From contig JAJEGJ010000071.1 in the NCBI GenBank assembly GCA_022819905.1, positions 1 through 62,291 on the forward strand: DNA of 62,291 nucleotides, given 5' to 3'. How positions within the stretch are numbered: the stretch's first letter is position 1; each line of letters starts with the position of its first letter. The DNA is from Alphaproteobacteria bacterium (lineage in GTDB: Bacteria; Pseudomonadota; Alphaproteobacteria; TMED109). The notes beneath the pieces are model-generated. The model made no database searches. It worked only from the letters and a program-made list of their open reading frames with translations, and was not told the DNA's origin. This document shows, in pieces, positions 40,740 to 50,101 of the stretch. Position numbers and translations under genes: made by a program.

Positions 40740-43700
40740 TCAACCCGCGACCACTTTCCCCGCCTGATAAAGCCATCCGGGCATGGGGCGTTCCAGCTCC
40801 CACAGTATTTTCATGGGCCGTTCCGATTCATGACTTCTGTAATGGGCACGGCCAAGGCAGTGGTATGGAAGCGTAACCCCCCGGCCATCCCTTTTGCGTT
40901 CGCGCACGAACAGGATGACATTCGTGCCACGGACCGGTTGTTCGACGTAGCGGCGTCCGGTTGGTGTAGCCGGTGACGCGGTATTCTGCGACTCCCAGTG
41001 AAACAGGGTCGGCGAGATTGGGTAGTCCGCATAGCGCGTCGTCGGAGAGTAGTCCCTGTCCGACTTCTCCAGCGTGACAAACAGCAGATCGGTTTGCGTC
41101 GCCTCGTTCCAAAGGACGCCACCCTGGGGATAAACCAGCGCACCGCGCTTATCGGTGTGCCCGTGTGCAGCAACGATCTCCCCAAGGGAATAGGTGGAGT
41201 GGCTTGCTAGGGGAACTTCGCCGGCAGGATCAAGTGGTTGCGAAACCGTGCGGATGCGATCGGCGAGAATTTCCAGGAGGTCGACGATCTCACGACGAAA
41301 ATCCGGAGACCCACGGACCCTTTCCAGGATCTGGTCCGCCTCGTCTATCGGCTGACGACGACCACCCAGAACAGCAAACAACATCAGGCCCAGGCGATAT
41401 TTGCGGCCAGAGAGTCCTGAGAATTGGTCGAAATGATCCGCCTCCAACATGTCCCGCCACGCTTCGATCCGCTCGCGATCGTCCACGTGGATCAGCCGAC
41501 CGATTGCGCTGAGGAGCAAGTCATCCACAACGCTCTGCTCGAAGCCTGCGCGCCGGCGAAGCTCGGTAAAGCAGTGTCCTGAACCGGGCCGTGCGTAGAT
41601 CTCTTCGAGTTCGACACCGGCGTCGTCCATGAAGCTGCGGAGCCGTGATTCAGGTCCGAGGGCACGCAAGTCATCGGCGAGACGTCTACGGGCATTTTGC
41701 ACCGCGTCGCTCAGATTGCGTAGTACCGTCTCCTTGGCAATACGGTCGAGCTTGAGCGCACATCCCGGTGGGAGCAAGGGGAAATCCGCCTCAACGGCGC
41801 GCCTGACCTGATGGCGAGTGCCCCCCAACAGGGCCCGATAGCGCACGTCGTACCGGTACTCACGCCGCACTTGGCCCACGAAATCGAGGACGGTCAGGAC
41901 CCGCTTCCCCTCGGCCCAGCGCAGCCCTCTTCCCAGCTGCTGGAGAAACACTGTGGCGCTTTCGGTCGGCCGCAGCATGAGCACGGTGTCGACTTCGGGA
42001 AGATCGACACCTTCGTTGAAGAGATCGACCGCGAAGACGGCTCGAATTTCGCCCCGCCGCAATCTCGCGAGCGCTGATCGCCGATCATCCCGCGGTGTGC
42101 TGGCGTCCAGCGCCACCGCCGGGTAGCCAAAATTCGTGAACTGCCCCGCCATGAAGTGGGCGTGACCGATGCCGGCACAGAATCCCAGCGCCCGCATTTC
42201 GTGCGGGTCCGTCACAAATTCCTCAACAGCCTGGCGGACCCGAAGCGCTCGAACATGATCGCCCGTAAACACGTTATCGAGCTCACCTGGCACATATCGT
42301 CCACGCGCGAACCGTACATTCGAGAGATCGGTCGCGTCGTTCACCCCGAAATAGTGAAACGGGCAGAGCAGTCCCTGGTCGAGGGCATCCCAGAGCCGGG
42401 ATTCCGACGCGATGCGGCCATCAAACCACTCCAGCACCGACTGGCCGTCCGCGCGCTCGGGCGTAGCCGTGAGCCCGAGAAGGATCTTCGGCTTCAGACG
42501 CGACAGCAGACGCGCGTAGCTGGCAGCTGCCGCATGATGAAACTCGTCCACAATGACCACGTCGAAATCGTCCGGATCGATGTCGTCGATCCGATTGGCA
42601 AGGGACTGCACCGAGGCAAAGACGTGGCGACCAGCGCGTGGACGCTCGCCGGCGACCAACAGCTCGCCAAACCCCGGCTCGCGCAGCACGAGCTGAAACA
42701 CCTGCTGGCTTTGACGGAGGATCTCTTCACGGTGCGCGACAAAGAGCAGGGAACCGCCCACACCCTGGTCACGCAGCTGCTTGAAATCGAATGCCGCGAT
42801 CCAGGTTTTGCCGGTGCCGGTCGCCGCGACCACGAGATTGCGGTGATATCCGCGCAGGCGCTCCGCTTCGAGGGCCTCCAGGGCGACAGCCTGGTGAGGC
42901 TTCGGTGCGACATCGACCAGAAGAGACAGCAGGAGTCCGTCGTCTTTGCCGGTTCCGCCGCGCTGTCGCGAGAGCGCCCGGTCGAGCCGCTCACTGTCAC
43001 GCTGGGGCGCATAGTCCTCGAACTCGGGCTCTTGCCAGTACTGGTCGAAGGTCGCTGAGAACCGCTCTATCACGTCCGGATTCTCAGCCGCGCTCACGCG
43101 CACGTTCCATTCGAGGCCGTCGACCTGTGCCGTATGAGTCAGATTTGAGGAGCCGATATAGGCGGTGTGCAGACCGCTGTGGCGATGGAACAGCCACGCC
43201 TTGGCATGAAGCCGGGTCCGCGCGATTTCGTAGGAGACCTTCACTTGCGCGCCGAGCTCGACAAGTGCGTCCAGCGCGCGACGTTCGGTCGACCCGGTAT
43301 AGACGCTTGCGATCACGCGCACTCGTGCACCCTCGCGCACGCGCTCTTCGAGCTCAGAACGGAACAGCCGCAACCCTGAGTGACGCACGAACGCGCAAAG
43401 GAGTTCGATCCGATCAGCGCTTGGGATCTCCCGTGCAATCTCGCTCGCGATCTGGACGTCGCGCCGTCCGTTTACGAGCAGCCCGGTCTGACGAAGCGAG
43501 AGCGTTGGGCGGGAGATTTTCGATTGCGTTCCGCCCAATACTCGGTGTTCGACAGCTTCCAGGAGCAGGCGCGCGGCGTCTGCGACACGGTCATCTGCCA
43601 TCACGCCATGTTCTTCGAGCACCTCCACCAGTCGATTGGCCAAGGCGACCTGATTGGCCGCCTGAGTGCCCTTTCCTTCCGGTATCCCTTCGAGTGCGCG

Positions 43701-43865
43701 TCGCAGAAGGTGATAAATGTGGCGAGCTAGGAACTCTGGACGGACAGTTGCGTCCGCCGCTGCGACATCCACCCACCAACCTTCCGCGGCACGGGCATCG
43801 ATTTCTGTCTCCAGAGCGGAAGTCAGCAGATCTTCGTAAAGCCCGGAATGCAGTCGACGCGTCAT
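40740..43865 (-). CDS. phospholipase D - SF2 helicase - DUF3427 fusion
   Basis: A 1041-residue protein. Residues about 170-330 form a phospholipase D domain: TRLHAKAWLFHRHSG with H-x-K, followed by YIGSSNLTHTA. Residues 370-760 are a DEAD/H helicase: VVAATGTGKTWIAAFDF, VIVDEFHHAAAASYARLL, LGLTATPERADG and FAVDLFNEGVDLPEVDTV with QQLGRGLRWAEGKRVL. DUF3427 follows to the end. Stand-alone relatives are known in defence islands. The start at 43865 overlaps the preceding small gene (ATGA). It may supply the PLD activity that drmC gives in DISARM. Confidence 0.9.
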   Translation of the reverse strand: MTRRLHSGLYEDLLTSALETEIDARAAEGWWVDVAAADATVRPEFLARHIYHLLRRALEGIPEGKGTQAANQVALANRLVEVLEEHGVMADDRVADAARLLLEAVEHRVLGGTQSKISRPTLSLRQTGLLVNGRRDVQIASEIAREIPSADRIELLCAFVRHSGLRLFRSELEERVREGARVRVIASVYTGSTERRALDALVELGAQVKVSYEIARTRLHAKAWLFHRHSGLHTAYIGSSNLTHTAQVDGLEWNVRVSAAENPDVIERFSATFDQYWQEPEFEDYAPQRDSERLDRALSRQRGGTGKDDGLLLSLLVDVAPKPHQAVALEALEAERLRGYHRNLVVAATGTGKTWIAAFDFKQLRDQGVGGSLLFVAHREEILRQSQQVFQLVLREPGFGELLVAGERPRAGRHVFASVQSLANRIDDIDPDDFDVVIVDEFHHAAAASYARLLSRLKPKILLGLTATPERADGQSVLEWFDGRIASESRLWDALDQGLLCPFHYFGVNDATDLSNVRFARGRYVPGELDNVFTGDHVRALRVRQAVEEFVTDPHEMRALGFCAGIGHAHFMAGQFTNFGYPAVALDASTPRDDRRSALARLRRGEIRAVFAVDLFNEGVDLPEVDTVLMLRPTESATVFLQQLGRGLRWAEGKRVLTVLDFVGQVRREYRYDVRYRALLGGTRHQVRRAVEADFPLLPPGCALKLDRIAKETVLRNLSDAVQNARRRLADDLRALGPESRLRSFMDDAGVELEEIYARPGSGHCFTELRRRAGFEQSVVDDLLLSAIGRLIHVDDRERIEAWRDMLEADHFDQFSGLSGRKYRLGLMLFAVLGGRRQPIDEADQILERVRGSPDFRREIVDLLEILADRIRTVSQPLDPAGEVPLASHSTYSLGEIVAAHGHTDKRGALVYPQGGVLWNEATQTDLLFVTLEKSDRDYSPTTRYADYPISPTLFHWESQNTASPATPTGRRYVEQPVRGTNVILFVRERKRDGRGVTLPYHCLGRAHYRSHESERPMKILWELERPMPGWLYQAGKVVAG

Positions 43866-44164
43866 GGCCGGTCCGAACGGACGAGTGTGGTTTGCTGCAC
43901 TCGTGTCACCATGAGCTCTTGAAGCGTTCCTTCGTGGCCTGCGTCCTCCCCCAGGGGTTCGCCGGGCATCCGATCGATGAGCATCGTGAACACGCGGCGA
44001 AACGATCCCATTATCGCGTCTTCCGTCAAGACTTCCGATCGAGCGACCGAGAGCAGAGGGCGCGCGTCGAGCAGGAGGCGCGAGCAGGCACGCTTGGCGA
44101 GCTTCCACTCTTGGGTTTCCTCGTCTTCGTGCTCATCGTCGATGCCCTGCAGTAGTGTTAACAC
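43862..44164 (-). CDS. small partner gene of the PLD-helicase
   Basis: A 100-residue acidic protein, MLTLLQGIDDEHEDEETQEW at the N-terminus, with a helical middle (SFRRVFTMLIDRMPG). It begins at a GTG (44162-44164) and ends in a TGA that overlaps the helicase start by four bases, which argues it is translated together with the helicase. I do not recognise the family. Confidence 0.55.
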   Translation of the reverse strand: MLTLLQGIDDEHEDEETQEWKLAKRACSRLLLDARPLLSVARSEVLTEDAIMGSFRRVFTMLIDRMPGEPLGEDAGHEGTLQELMVTRVQQTTLVRSDRP

Positions 44165-44284
44165 GCCCTAGTCAACCAGATTTGTCTCCCGCGTCCAAAG
44201 TAGATGCGTGCTTTGTGGACGGTACCGCCGTTTTTTGGCGACTTGTCACTGCAGCAGCGCGCTACACACTCCACGAGAGTTCGG

Positions 44285-44312
44285 TTGAATTTGATGTTTT
44301 GTGGTGCATAAT
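44285..44312 (+). promoter_or_regulatory. sigma-70-like promoter of the ssp operon
   Basis: TTGAAT (44285-44290) and CATAAT (44307-44312) are separated by 16 bases, close to the consensus boxes. Transcription would start near 44319, just before the regulator gene. This 170-base region also lies upstream of the divergent phospholipase D-helicase operon, so regulators bound here could affect both. Confidence 0.55.
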
Positions 44313-44335
44313 GGTGTCATTTTATGGGGTGTCGC

Positions 44336-44557
44336 ATGCCGCGTCCACGGGGAAAGAGGACACCTGTGCGGCTGTCGGTCGGTCTAGATCCGGCGAGTTA
44401 TGCAAGGCTCTCTCGGCTGGCTGACAGGCATGGAGTGTCTTTGGCTTGGATGATTCGTAGGGCGATCGCCGATCTCATCGAGCGACAGCAGGAAAACGAT
44501 CAGATGGAGTTGCCATTACAGCGGCGCGCGGAAACCGACCATCCGGGACGGACATGA
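44336..44557 (+). CDS. ribbon-helix-helix regulator upstream of sspA
   Basis: A 73-residue protein with the CopG/Arc fold: TPVRLSVGLDPASYARLSRLADRHGVSLAWMIRRAI gives the beta strand and two helices. It would bind DNA as a dimer. I chose the ATG at 44336, preceded by GGGGTG; an ATG at 44324 would be nearly at the predicted transcription start. Its TGA overlaps the sspA ATG (ATGA), so it is the first gene of the ssp operon and probably its repressor. Confidence 0.75.
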   Translation: MPRPRGKRTPVRLSVGLDPASYARLSRLADRHGVSLAWMIRRAIADLIERQQENDQMELPLQRRAETDHPGRT

Positions 44558-45714
44558 GAGAGCGCATCTACCTCGATTATCAGGCTACAACGCCGCTCGA
44601 CTCGCGAGTTCTTGACGCGATGCTCCCATATCTCGAAGACAGGTTCGGAAACCCACATTCGGAGCATCTCTTCGGCTGGGAAACTGCTGAGGCGGTGGAG
44701 GAAGCGGCAAGAAATGTCGCTGCCCTCATAGGTGCCGATCCCGGCGAGATCATCTTTACCTCCGGTGCGACCGAAGCCAACAATCTGGCAATTCAGGGAA
44801 TCGCGCGAAGTAACGGGCGACGCGGCAATCACATCGTCACGACGGCGATCGAACATAAGTGCGTGCTCAACACAGCGCTGTCCCTTTGCAATTCGGGCAT
44901 CACGGTAGACGTTATTCCAGTGGACGAGCGTGGCTTGGTCGATCTGGCGGCATTGAAGACGACGGTGACGGACGCCACCGCCATGGTCTCGGTGATGACA
45001 GCAAGCAACGAAATTGGAACCGTGCAACCGATCGCAGAAATCGGTGCCTTCTGCAGAGAACGCGGGGTCGTGTTTCACACGGACGCAGCGCAGGCGGCAG
45101 GCAAACTTCCGATCGATGTCGCAGTGCTCAACATCGACCTGCTCAGCCTATCGGGCCACAAGTTCTATGGGCCGAAAGGGATCGGGGCGCTCTATGTTTC
45201 TCGACACTGCCCTGTTCCTCTTGCGCCCCTCATAATTGGGGGCGTGCAGCAGCAGGGATTAAGGGCTGGTACGGTCGCTCCGTTCTTGTGCGTCGGTCTT
45301 GGAGAGGCTTGCCGTATCGCTGGTACAGAACTCTCGCAGGAACGAGCCCATTGCGAGGCCCTACGCGACTCGTTCTGGTCGATCTTGTCTTCGTATCTGC
45401 CGGACGCCGCGATCAACGGTGACATGGTCCGCCGGCTCCCGCACAACTTGAACATCGTTTTCCCGGGGACCGACGCGGATTCGCTACTGGCGTCCGTACA
45501 GGGAGAAATCGCTGCTTCGACTGGGTCGGCCTGTAACGCAGGGTTGATTGAGCCGTCCTACGTGCTCCTAGCGCTCGGTTTGACGCTGGAAGAAGCCAAC
45601 AGCTCGATCCGCTTCGGATTTGGCAGGTTCACGTCCATGGACGATGTGGAACGGGCCGCCATGCTTCTTGCCGACAAGGTAGGACATTCTCACCGAACCT
45701 TCGCGGTTGCCTGA
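44554..45714 (+). CDS. sspA: SspA-type cysteine desulfurase (phosphorothioation)
   Basis: The 386-residue PLP enzyme is IscS/DndA-like. The PLP lysine is in LSGHKFYGPKGIGALYV near residue 203, and the catalytic cysteine is in STGSACNAGLIEPSYV near residue 327 on the long group I loop. In DNA phosphorothioation such enzymes supply sulfur to the ATP-pyrophosphatase-like subunit. The gene order here (sspA, DUF4007, ATPase, PAPS reductase-like) is the reason for the ssp name, since the sequence alone could be any IscS-type enzyme. Confidence 0.85.
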   Translation: MRERIYLDYQATTPLDSRVLDAMLPYLEDRFGNPHSEHLFGWETAEAVEEAARNVAALIGADPGEIIFTSGATEANNLAIQGIARSNGRRGNHIVTTAIEHKCVLNTALSLCNSGITVDVIPVDERGLVDLAALKTTVTDATAMVSVMTASNEIGTVQPIAEIGAFCRERGVVFHTDAAQAAGKLPIDVAVLNIDLLSLSGHKFYGPKGIGALYVSRHCPVPLAPLIIGGVQQQGLRAGTVAPFLCVGLGEACRIAGTELSQERAHCEALRDSFWSILSSYLPDAAINGDMVRRLPHNLNIVFPGTDADSLLASVQGEIAASTGSACNAGLIEPSYVLLALGLTLEEANSSIRFGFGRFTSMDDVERAAMLLADKVGHSHRTFAVA

Positions 45715-45772
45715 GGTGTATGTCGATGGAGAGTGTAACTCGCCATGGGCATGACATGGCTCAATCTTGAAC

Positions 45773-45789
45773 CTGGACGACTCGTCCAG
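45773..45789. promoter_or_regulatory. near-perfect palindrome before sspB
   Basis: CTGGACGA, one base, then TCGTCCAG, placed two bases before an AGGAG ribosome binding site and 12 bases before the sspB start. In RNA this would fold into a hairpin next to the ribosome binding site; in DNA it is symmetric enough for a dimeric regulator. It may set sspA and sspBCD levels separately. Confidence 0.5.
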
Positions 45790-45801
45790 TAGGAGACACC
45801 C

Positions 45802-46749
45802 ATGCTACGCGGGCCCCTCGGCGAACCCGATTTCAAGGACCAACAATTTTCAGGACATGAGACCTTCCCGCTCCGACACCTCTGGTTGCGGAAGGCCTAT
45901 GACACTGTCGCCAAATGCGAGCGGGGTGCTCCAAAGAAAATTTTCTCGGAGCCCGAGGCGATTATTACGTTCGGCGTTGGAAAGAACATGGTCGCGTCTA
46001 TCCGGCATTGGGCCATTGCCTGCGAGATTATCGAAGAGGATGGCGACAAGTACCGTCCGACCGAAATTGGGACGTTTCTGTTCGACAAAGGCACCGGGCG
46101 CGATCCCTTCATGGAGACCCCGGCGACAACATGGCTGATGCAGTCGATGATCGCCGGGACCCCCGCGCGGACGACGACTTGGTATTACGCCTTCAATCAC
46201 TTTGCAGCCCAAACCTTCGAACGCGATTCTATCACCACGCCAATCGGAGAACTGTGCAAAGAACGGGGATGGCAACGGACATCGACGGCCACGATCAAGC
46301 GGGATGTCGAATGCTTCATCAGAAGCTACGTTCCCCGAACCACCTCAAGGTTCTCTGACGACAGCATGGAACCAGTGCTCGCGGAACTGGGCTTAATTCG
46401 TCCCGTGAGCAGCAAGTTGTTCGAGTTTCGCAGGGGTCCTAAACCAAACCTGCCCGACGGGGTATTCCTGTTCGCGCTCGCCCGGTTCTGGGATGCGCAC
46501 GCACCCACCCAAAATACTATGGCTGTCGAGAGCCTAGCTTACGAGCCAGGCTCTCCCGGGCGCGTGTTCAAGCTCGATGAATATTCCCTGATCGAGCGGC
46601 TAGCACGAATCGACGATAGTTCTCGCGGACAATTCGCTTGGTCGGATACTGCGGGGGTACGCTATGTCGCCCGGAGGGTCGAGGGCGTGGAGCCGATGGC
46701 ATTGCTCGACCTAGCGTACCAAATTGGCACGCAAGGGAGGGTCGCCTGA
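45802..46749 (+). CDS. sspB: DUF4007 protein, SspB-type
   Basis: A 315-residue DUF4007 protein. Conserved blocks include FSGHETFPLRHLWLRKAYD, FGVGKNMVASIRHWAIA and TWYYAFNHFAAQTFERDS. In SspABCD systems SspB is a DNA-nicking subunit that makes the break at which sulfur is placed in one strand; that role comes from published family knowledge and is not visible in a motif here. It is followed one base later by the ATPase gene, so sspB and sspC are coupled. Confidence 0.85.
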   Translation: MLRGPLGEPDFKDQQFSGHETFPLRHLWLRKAYDTVAKCERGAPKKIFSEPEAIITFGVGKNMVASIRHWAIACEIIEEDGDKYRPTEIGTFLFDKGTGRDPFMETPATTWLMQSMIAGTPARTTTWYYAFNHFAAQTFERDSITTPIGELCKERGWQRTSTATIKRDVECFIRSYVPRTTSRFSDDSMEPVLAELGLIRPVSSKLFEFRRGPKPNLPDGVFLFALARFWDAHAPTQNTMAVESLAYEPGSPGRVFKLDEYSLIERLARIDDSSRGQFAWSDTAGVRYVARRVEGVEPMALLDLAYQIGTQGRVA

Positions 46750-46750
46750 A

Positions 46751-49700
46751 ATGATGCTCTCCGACCAGGTCAACGTTGCGCGCCGGTTTCAGCGTTCGAT
46801 ACGGGTGGACACGGACTTGGGCAGGGCCGCTGCTCTCAACGGCTTCGTCTGTCACGGCTCCAACAAGTTCGCCCTAGAGACCATGGCTAGGCTCATGGTG
46901 GAGACCGAACAGAGGGCCTTTACCTGGACCGGCCCATATGGCGGCGGCAAGTCCAGTTTGGCGGTCGCACTGTCCGCCTCGATCAGCGGCAACGCGAATT
47001 CGCGGGGCTGGGCCCACTCGCTACTTGGCGACGTACCCGAATTCGACCGGGCCTTTCCTGTCGAAATGGAAGGCTGGCTTGTGGTCCCCTTGGTCGGCCG
47101 GCGAGGCGATCCAATCGAAGACCTCCGCGAGGCGATTGCCATCGCGGTGGCTTCGGAGAGGGGTGCTCCAAGGACTCGGCGCCGCAAGACCGACAGGTCC
47201 GGCCGCGATGTGATCGAGCGGCTCCAGAGAGAAGCAGAGGCACGTCCGAAAGGTGGCGTGCTCGTTCTCCTCGACGAGATGGGCAAGATACTGGAGGGCG
47301 CCGCTGCCGGAGGAACGGATATCCACTTCTTCCAGGAACTCGCGGAGGCGGCCGGGCGATGCAAGGGACGACTGGTCATTCTCGGCATCTTGCATCAGGC
47401 GTTCGAGCAATACGCTTCGCGGCTGGGTCGAGAGGTACGAGACGATTGGGCCAAAGTTCAGGGACGCTACGTCGATATTCCGATCGTGACGGCCATCGAC
47501 GAAGTGATCGACCTTATCGGACGGGCGGTCATCTCAAGAGGCAAACATCCGGACAGCATGGCGGTTGCCGAGAGTGTGGCCAAAGCCATCAGCCGACGCC
47601 GGCCCGGCACCCCCGACGACCTGGCGGTACGTCTCGATGCCTGCTGGCCATTACACCCGGTAACGGCCACCCTGCTGGGGCCGATGTCCCGACGCCGCTT
47701 CGGTCAGAACGAGCGGAGTACGTTCGGCTTCTTGGGATCGAGTGAACCCGACGGCTTTCGCGAGTTCCTTCGCGCAGTCCCTGCGGCTAGCGGAGAGACT
47801 TACGACCCTGCGCGGCTGTGGGAGTATTTGAGAATCAATCTTGAGCCTACAATTCTCGCTTCGCCAGATGGACACCGCTGGGCGCAGGGCGCCGAGGCAG
47901 TGGAGCGATGCGAAGCCAGGGGATCGCCGCAGCATATCCGCCTAGCTAAGACCATCGCCCTTGTAGATCTGTTCCACAACGGCTCCGGCCTGGTAGCGGA
48001 GCGGGCTGTCCTTCGCGCCAGTGTCAACGACGTGGCCGAGAGCTTGGTTGACCAAGCGCTCGAAGATCTTGAGAGCTGGTCGGTGATCATCTTCCGGAGA
48101 CATTTGGATGCATGGGCGATCTATGACGGGAGCGACTTCGACATAGTGGAAGCCGTCGAAGTCGCGATCGCAAGCGCATCGGGCCTGAACCTGGACCGGC
48201 TTTCGCGTCTGGCGGATTTGCAGCCTCTGTTGGCGAAGGAACACTACTACCGGACAGGCACACTCCGATGGTTCGAAACGGACATCGTTCCGCTCGCGAA
48301 CGCATCCGCGGCAGTTCGGTCTTTCGAGCCACAGAACGGAACGTCAGGTAAATTCCTTCTGGCAATGCCGGAGGGCGACGAAACGCAGCGGGAAGCAGAG
48401 GAAATGTGCCGCGCCCTCTCGGAAGAGGCGGGAGACTGGCCCGTGGTCATTGGCATGTCCCGCAACCCCAAACTTATTCGCGAGCTTGGAGGCGAGTTAG
48501 TAGCCTTGGAATCCGTGCACGCGAATCGGCCTGAGCTGGAAGGCGACCATGTGGCACGGCGGGAAATCTCGGCTCGGATTGCCGCGGTGAGCGCACTGTT
48601 GGAGGAGGAACTAAAGACATCTTTCAACGAAGCGACTTGGTATTTACGCGGAAAGTCCCATGACGAAGCGGATACGCCGACATTGGCGCGGCTCGTGTCA
48701 CGCATCGCAGACGATACCTTCCCGGAGACGCCAATCGTTCATAGCGAACTGGTCAACCGCGAGAGGCCGTCCAGCAACAGTCAGGCCGCCGTGCGGCAGC
48801 TTCTTCACGCGATGGTCGGTCAAGGCACCGTAGAGCACTTGGGGATCGAGGGCTTTCCGGCTGAACGGGGCCTCTACAGCACCATTCTAGAAGCAGCCGG
48901 TCTACACGGTCCAACCAAGACAGGACCGGATTTCAAGGCACCGAGCGGGCGCAGTCCTGTCGGCAGAACCTTTCTCCCGATGTGGCGGAAGGCCGAAGAA
49001 CTGCTGGAGACGGCAGAAGAGCCTGTACCTTTGTCCGCGCTCTATGCGATATGGACGGCACCTCCCTACGGCATCCGCCGCGGTCTGCTTCCCATTCTCG
49101 CCATGGCCTTCATATTGGCGCACCAGTCGTCAGTGGCCGTGTATGCCCAGGGGGTCTTCCAGCCTAACGTCAACGACTTCGTGGCGGATCGCCTACTTCA
49201 AGACGAAGGGCCAATCTCTCTGCGTTTCGTTGTTCGCCGGTCGGATAACGAGCAACTCATGGCCGACCTCGCGCAGACGGTTGGCAGCATTACGGGAACG
49301 ACACCGGTAGCGGAGCCCTTGGCGGTCGCCCGTGCGTTGGTCGAGTTCGTGTTCCGGCTTCCCGCCTGGACGCGACGAACATCTTCCCTGACCAAGCCCA
49401 CGAAGGATGTGCGACGGGTGTTGCTGAATGCGAGCGACCCGCATCGGACTCTCTTCGTAGACCTGCCTCACGTCGCGACAGCTTCTGCAGGCTATCCGCC
49501 GGCAATCGCGATCCGTGAGGCGCTCGGTGAGTTGGCGAACGCCTACCAAGGCATGCTGGAAGGCCTACGTGATCGAATGTTGAATGCCCTGGGACACAGA
49601 GACAGTGATCTCGACGAGCTTCGCCATCGTGCACGCGTCGTGTCGGGAGTAAGCGGCGATCTTCGGGTTGAAGCCTTCGTTACACGTATCTCCGAATTTT

Positions 49701-50101
49701 GTGGCCGTCAGGAGGATATGGAATCTATCGCGGGACTCGTCGTCCATAAGCCGGCGCGCGACTGGTCCGATATGGAACCCACTCAAGCGGCGTTGGAGTT
49801 GGCGGACCTGGCTCTGCGTTTCCGACAGGCGGAGATGCTGGCGCGTGTACAGGGCCGGGAGCCAACACAACACGCCATGGCCGTGGTGTTCGGGACCGGT
49901 GAGGCAGAGCGCTCCTTCATCAAGAGTTTCAAAGTGCCAGAGGCGGAGCGAGTTGAGATCGGAGAGCTGGCCGAAAAGGTCATCTCCATGCTCAATGAAG
50001 CCGGACTGGACGCTGACCTGCTATTGGCGGCACTCGCCGAGGCCGGGCTCCGGGCTGCGCAAGCGGGCGAAATCCACACCCGAAAGGTGGCCACTTCATG
50101 A
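46751..50101 (+). CDS. sspC: large P-loop ATPase, SspC-type
   Basis: The 1116-residue protein has one clear Walker A, FTWTGPYGGGKSSLAVALSAS near residue 60, and a Walker B-like VLVLLDEMGKILEGAAAG near residue 167, resembling the AAA+/STAND-like ATPases of BREX and Ssp systems. The rest is helical with no recognisable nuclease motif. SspC is the ATPase of the phosphorothioation complex. Start 46751 was preferred because it follows the sspB stop by one base; an ATG one codon later is equivalent. The stop overlaps the sspD start. Confidence 0.85.
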   Translation: MMLSDQVNVARRFQRSIRVDTDLGRAAALNGFVCHGSNKFALETMARLMVETEQRAFTWTGPYGGGKSSLAVALSASISGNANSRGWAHSLLGDVPEFDRAFPVEMEGWLVVPLVGRRGDPIEDLREAIAIAVASERGAPRTRRRKTDRSGRDVIERLQREAEARPKGGVLVLLDEMGKILEGAAAGGTDIHFFQELAEAAGRCKGRLVILGILHQAFEQYASRLGREVRDDWAKVQGRYVDIPIVTAIDEVIDLIGRAVISRGKHPDSMAVAESVAKAISRRRPGTPDDLAVRLDACWPLHPVTATLLGPMSRRRFGQNERSTFGFLGSSEPDGFREFLRAVPAASGETYDPARLWEYLRINLEPTILASPDGHRWAQGAEAVERCEARGSPQHIRLAKTIALVDLFHNGSGLVAERAVLRASVNDVAESLVDQALEDLESWSVIIFRRHLDAWAIYDGSDFDIVEAVEVAIASASGLNLDRLSRLADLQPLLAKEHYYRTGTLRWFETDIVPLANASAAVRSFEPQNGTSGKFLLAMPEGDETQREAEEMCRALSEEAGDWPVVIGMSRNPKLIRELGGELVALESVHANRPELEGDHVARREISARIAAVSALLEEELKTSFNEATWYLRGKSHDEADTPTLARLVSRIADDTFPETPIVHSELVNRERPSSNSQAAVRQLLHAMVGQGTVEHLGIEGFPAERGLYSTILEAAGLHGPTKTGPDFKAPSGRSPVGRTFLPMWRKAEELLETAEEPVPLSALYAIWTAPPYGIRRGLLPILAMAFILAHQSSVAVYAQGVFQPNVNDFVADRLLQDEGPISLRFVVRRSDNEQLMADLAQTVGSITGTTPVAEPLAVARALVEFVFRLPAWTRRTSSLTKPTKDVRRVLLNASDPHRTLFVDLPHVATASAGYPPAIAIREALGELANAYQGMLEGLRDRMLNALGHRDSDLDELRHRARVVSGVSGDLRVEAFVTRISEFCGRQEDMESIAGLVVHKPARDWSDMEPTQAALELADLALRFRQAEMLARVQGREPTQHAMAVVFGTGEAERSFIKSFKVPEAERVEIGELAEKVISMLNEAGLDADLLLAALAEAGLRAAQAGEIHTRKVATS

